From the NCBI GenBank assembly GCA_018333075.1, contig BORH01000010.1, forward strand, positions 1 to 64,000: 64,000 nt of DNA, given 5' to 3'. Made by a program: the position numbers and the translations under genes. Of the stretch, positions 63,599-64,000 are shown piece after piece (position 1 is the first letter of the stretch; every line of letters begins with the position of its first letter). Origin of the DNA: Heyndrickxia sporothermodurans. Lineage in GTDB: Bacteria; Bacillota; Bacilli; Bacillales; Bacillaceae_C. The notes below the pieces were generated by a model. The model ran no database searches. It was given only the letters and a program-made list of their open reading frames with translations, and had not been told where the DNA came from.

Positions 63599-64000
63599 TC
63601 AAAATCTTTCATTATGAAGAGTAGTTCCAATACCATTTACAAGTAATTTCTGAACTGCTGGAGCGAGTGCAATTAAATCATACTTCTCTTCATTCATTAC
63701 CCAGGTAGTAACTGTTTCATCAATCGTTCCGAAGACCATCTGTCGAACTAACCGTACTTCAATAGACTTTTTAAACTCGCCTGTTTCTATTCCATGGTGA
63801 ATAATTTTATCTACTAGTTTTAAATAACCTTTTAAAACCTCATTTATTTTTAAACGAAGTTCTTTATTCGATTGACGAAGTTCCAATTGGGTAACGATTG
63901 CTAGTTGATGATCGTCAGATAGAATTTTAAAATGACTTTCGATCATTACTAATAACTTCTCCGCAGCTGTCTCTTTTCCTGCTATTTCTTCATCAATTTT
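63599..64000 (-). CDS. fadR: TetR-family fatty-acid regulator FadR (YsiA), 5' end outside the window
   Basis: The frame runs past the window edge, so only the C-terminal ligand-binding part (134 residues, KIDEEIAGKETAAEKLL onward) is present. The segments LVMIESHFKILSDDHQLAIV, TQLELRQSNKELRLKINEVL and MVFGTIDETVTTWVM are typical of FadR, which releases its operators on binding long-chain acyl-CoA. The identification rests on the tail plus gene order. Confidence 0.85.
   Translation of the reverse strand, partial: KIDEEIAGKETAAEKLLVMIESHFKILSDDHQLAIVTQLELRQSNKELRLKINEVLKGYLKLVDKIIHHGIETGEFKKSIEVRLVRQMVFGTIDETVTTWVMNEEKYDLIALAPAVQKLLVNGIGTTLHNERF

Noticed and set aside
63433-63636. 67-codon minus-strand frame between fadB and fadR
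   Set aside because: It overlaps the fadR 3' end, has no RBS at its start, and reads as low-complexity hydrophobic then basic sequence; likely chance.
1-64000. CRISPR array, rRNA operon or replication origin
   Set aside because: No regularly spaced identical repeats, rRNA-like segments or DnaA-box clusters were noticed on reading.

Overview
The window is low-GC DNA from an endospore-forming Bacillaceae chromosome (Bacillus in the broad sense; the genus cannot be fixed from sequence alone). The core genes follow the B. subtilis order fadR-fadB-etfB-etfA / trxA-uvrC-lysC-yslB-sdhCAB-ysmA-gerE-ysmB-racE-gerM-rph-ysnA-ysnB, nearly all on the minus strand. Two large insertions interrupt it.

Insertion 1 (about 132-9719) sits in a tRNA-Arg(UCU) gene. 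An exact 85-bp direct repeat marks its ends: the 3' part of the tRNA plus its terminator at 132-216, and the same sequence within the intact tRNA locus at 9720-9804. It carries a WapA/RHS polymorphic toxin with a downstream immunity candidate, an orphan RHS tail, a helveticin-J-like gene broken by one stop codon, a colicin-immunity-like gene and the last ~75 codons of a tyrosine integrase. It looks like an immobilised competition island.

Insertion 2 (15041-48288, 33,248 bp) splits the sporulation regulator gene gerE. Codons 1-50 and the start of codon 51 lie at 48291-48443 and the remainder at 14971-15045. A shared 5-bp ATGCA lies at the junctions, and joining there restores a 74-codon GerE reading frame. 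A large serine recombinase with an intact frame lies near one end, behind a LexA-box-like site. The arrangement parallels skin in sigK and the gerE-intervening element reported for Bacillus cereus, so it is probably excised in the mother cell during sporulation. The left half of the element is a rotted skin/PBSX-type prophage (terS, endolysin tail, Xpf-like regulator, yqaI, yqaJ and HTH remnants, nearly all with frameshifts or stops). The right half is a patchwork of accessory metabolic, resistance and regulatory genes (oxidoreductase, VOC, LysR, SRPBCC x2, hydrolase, TetR-MFS, GNAT, DinB x2, DJ-1, arylamine N-acetyltransferase, two YjcZ-type small proteins). These are punctuated by many copies of a ~32-bp palindromic repeat, often at gene 3' ends. 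A MATE transporter with a possible leader-peptide attenuator lies at the left edge.

The rest (48.4-64 kb) is housekeeping: acyl-CoA thioesterase, succinate dehydrogenase, YslB, a lysine-riboswitch-controlled aspartokinase, UvrC, thioredoxin, a copper ATPase with a CtaG-like protein, and the electron-transfer flavoprotein/beta-oxidation genes. No CRISPR array, rRNA or replication origin was seen.
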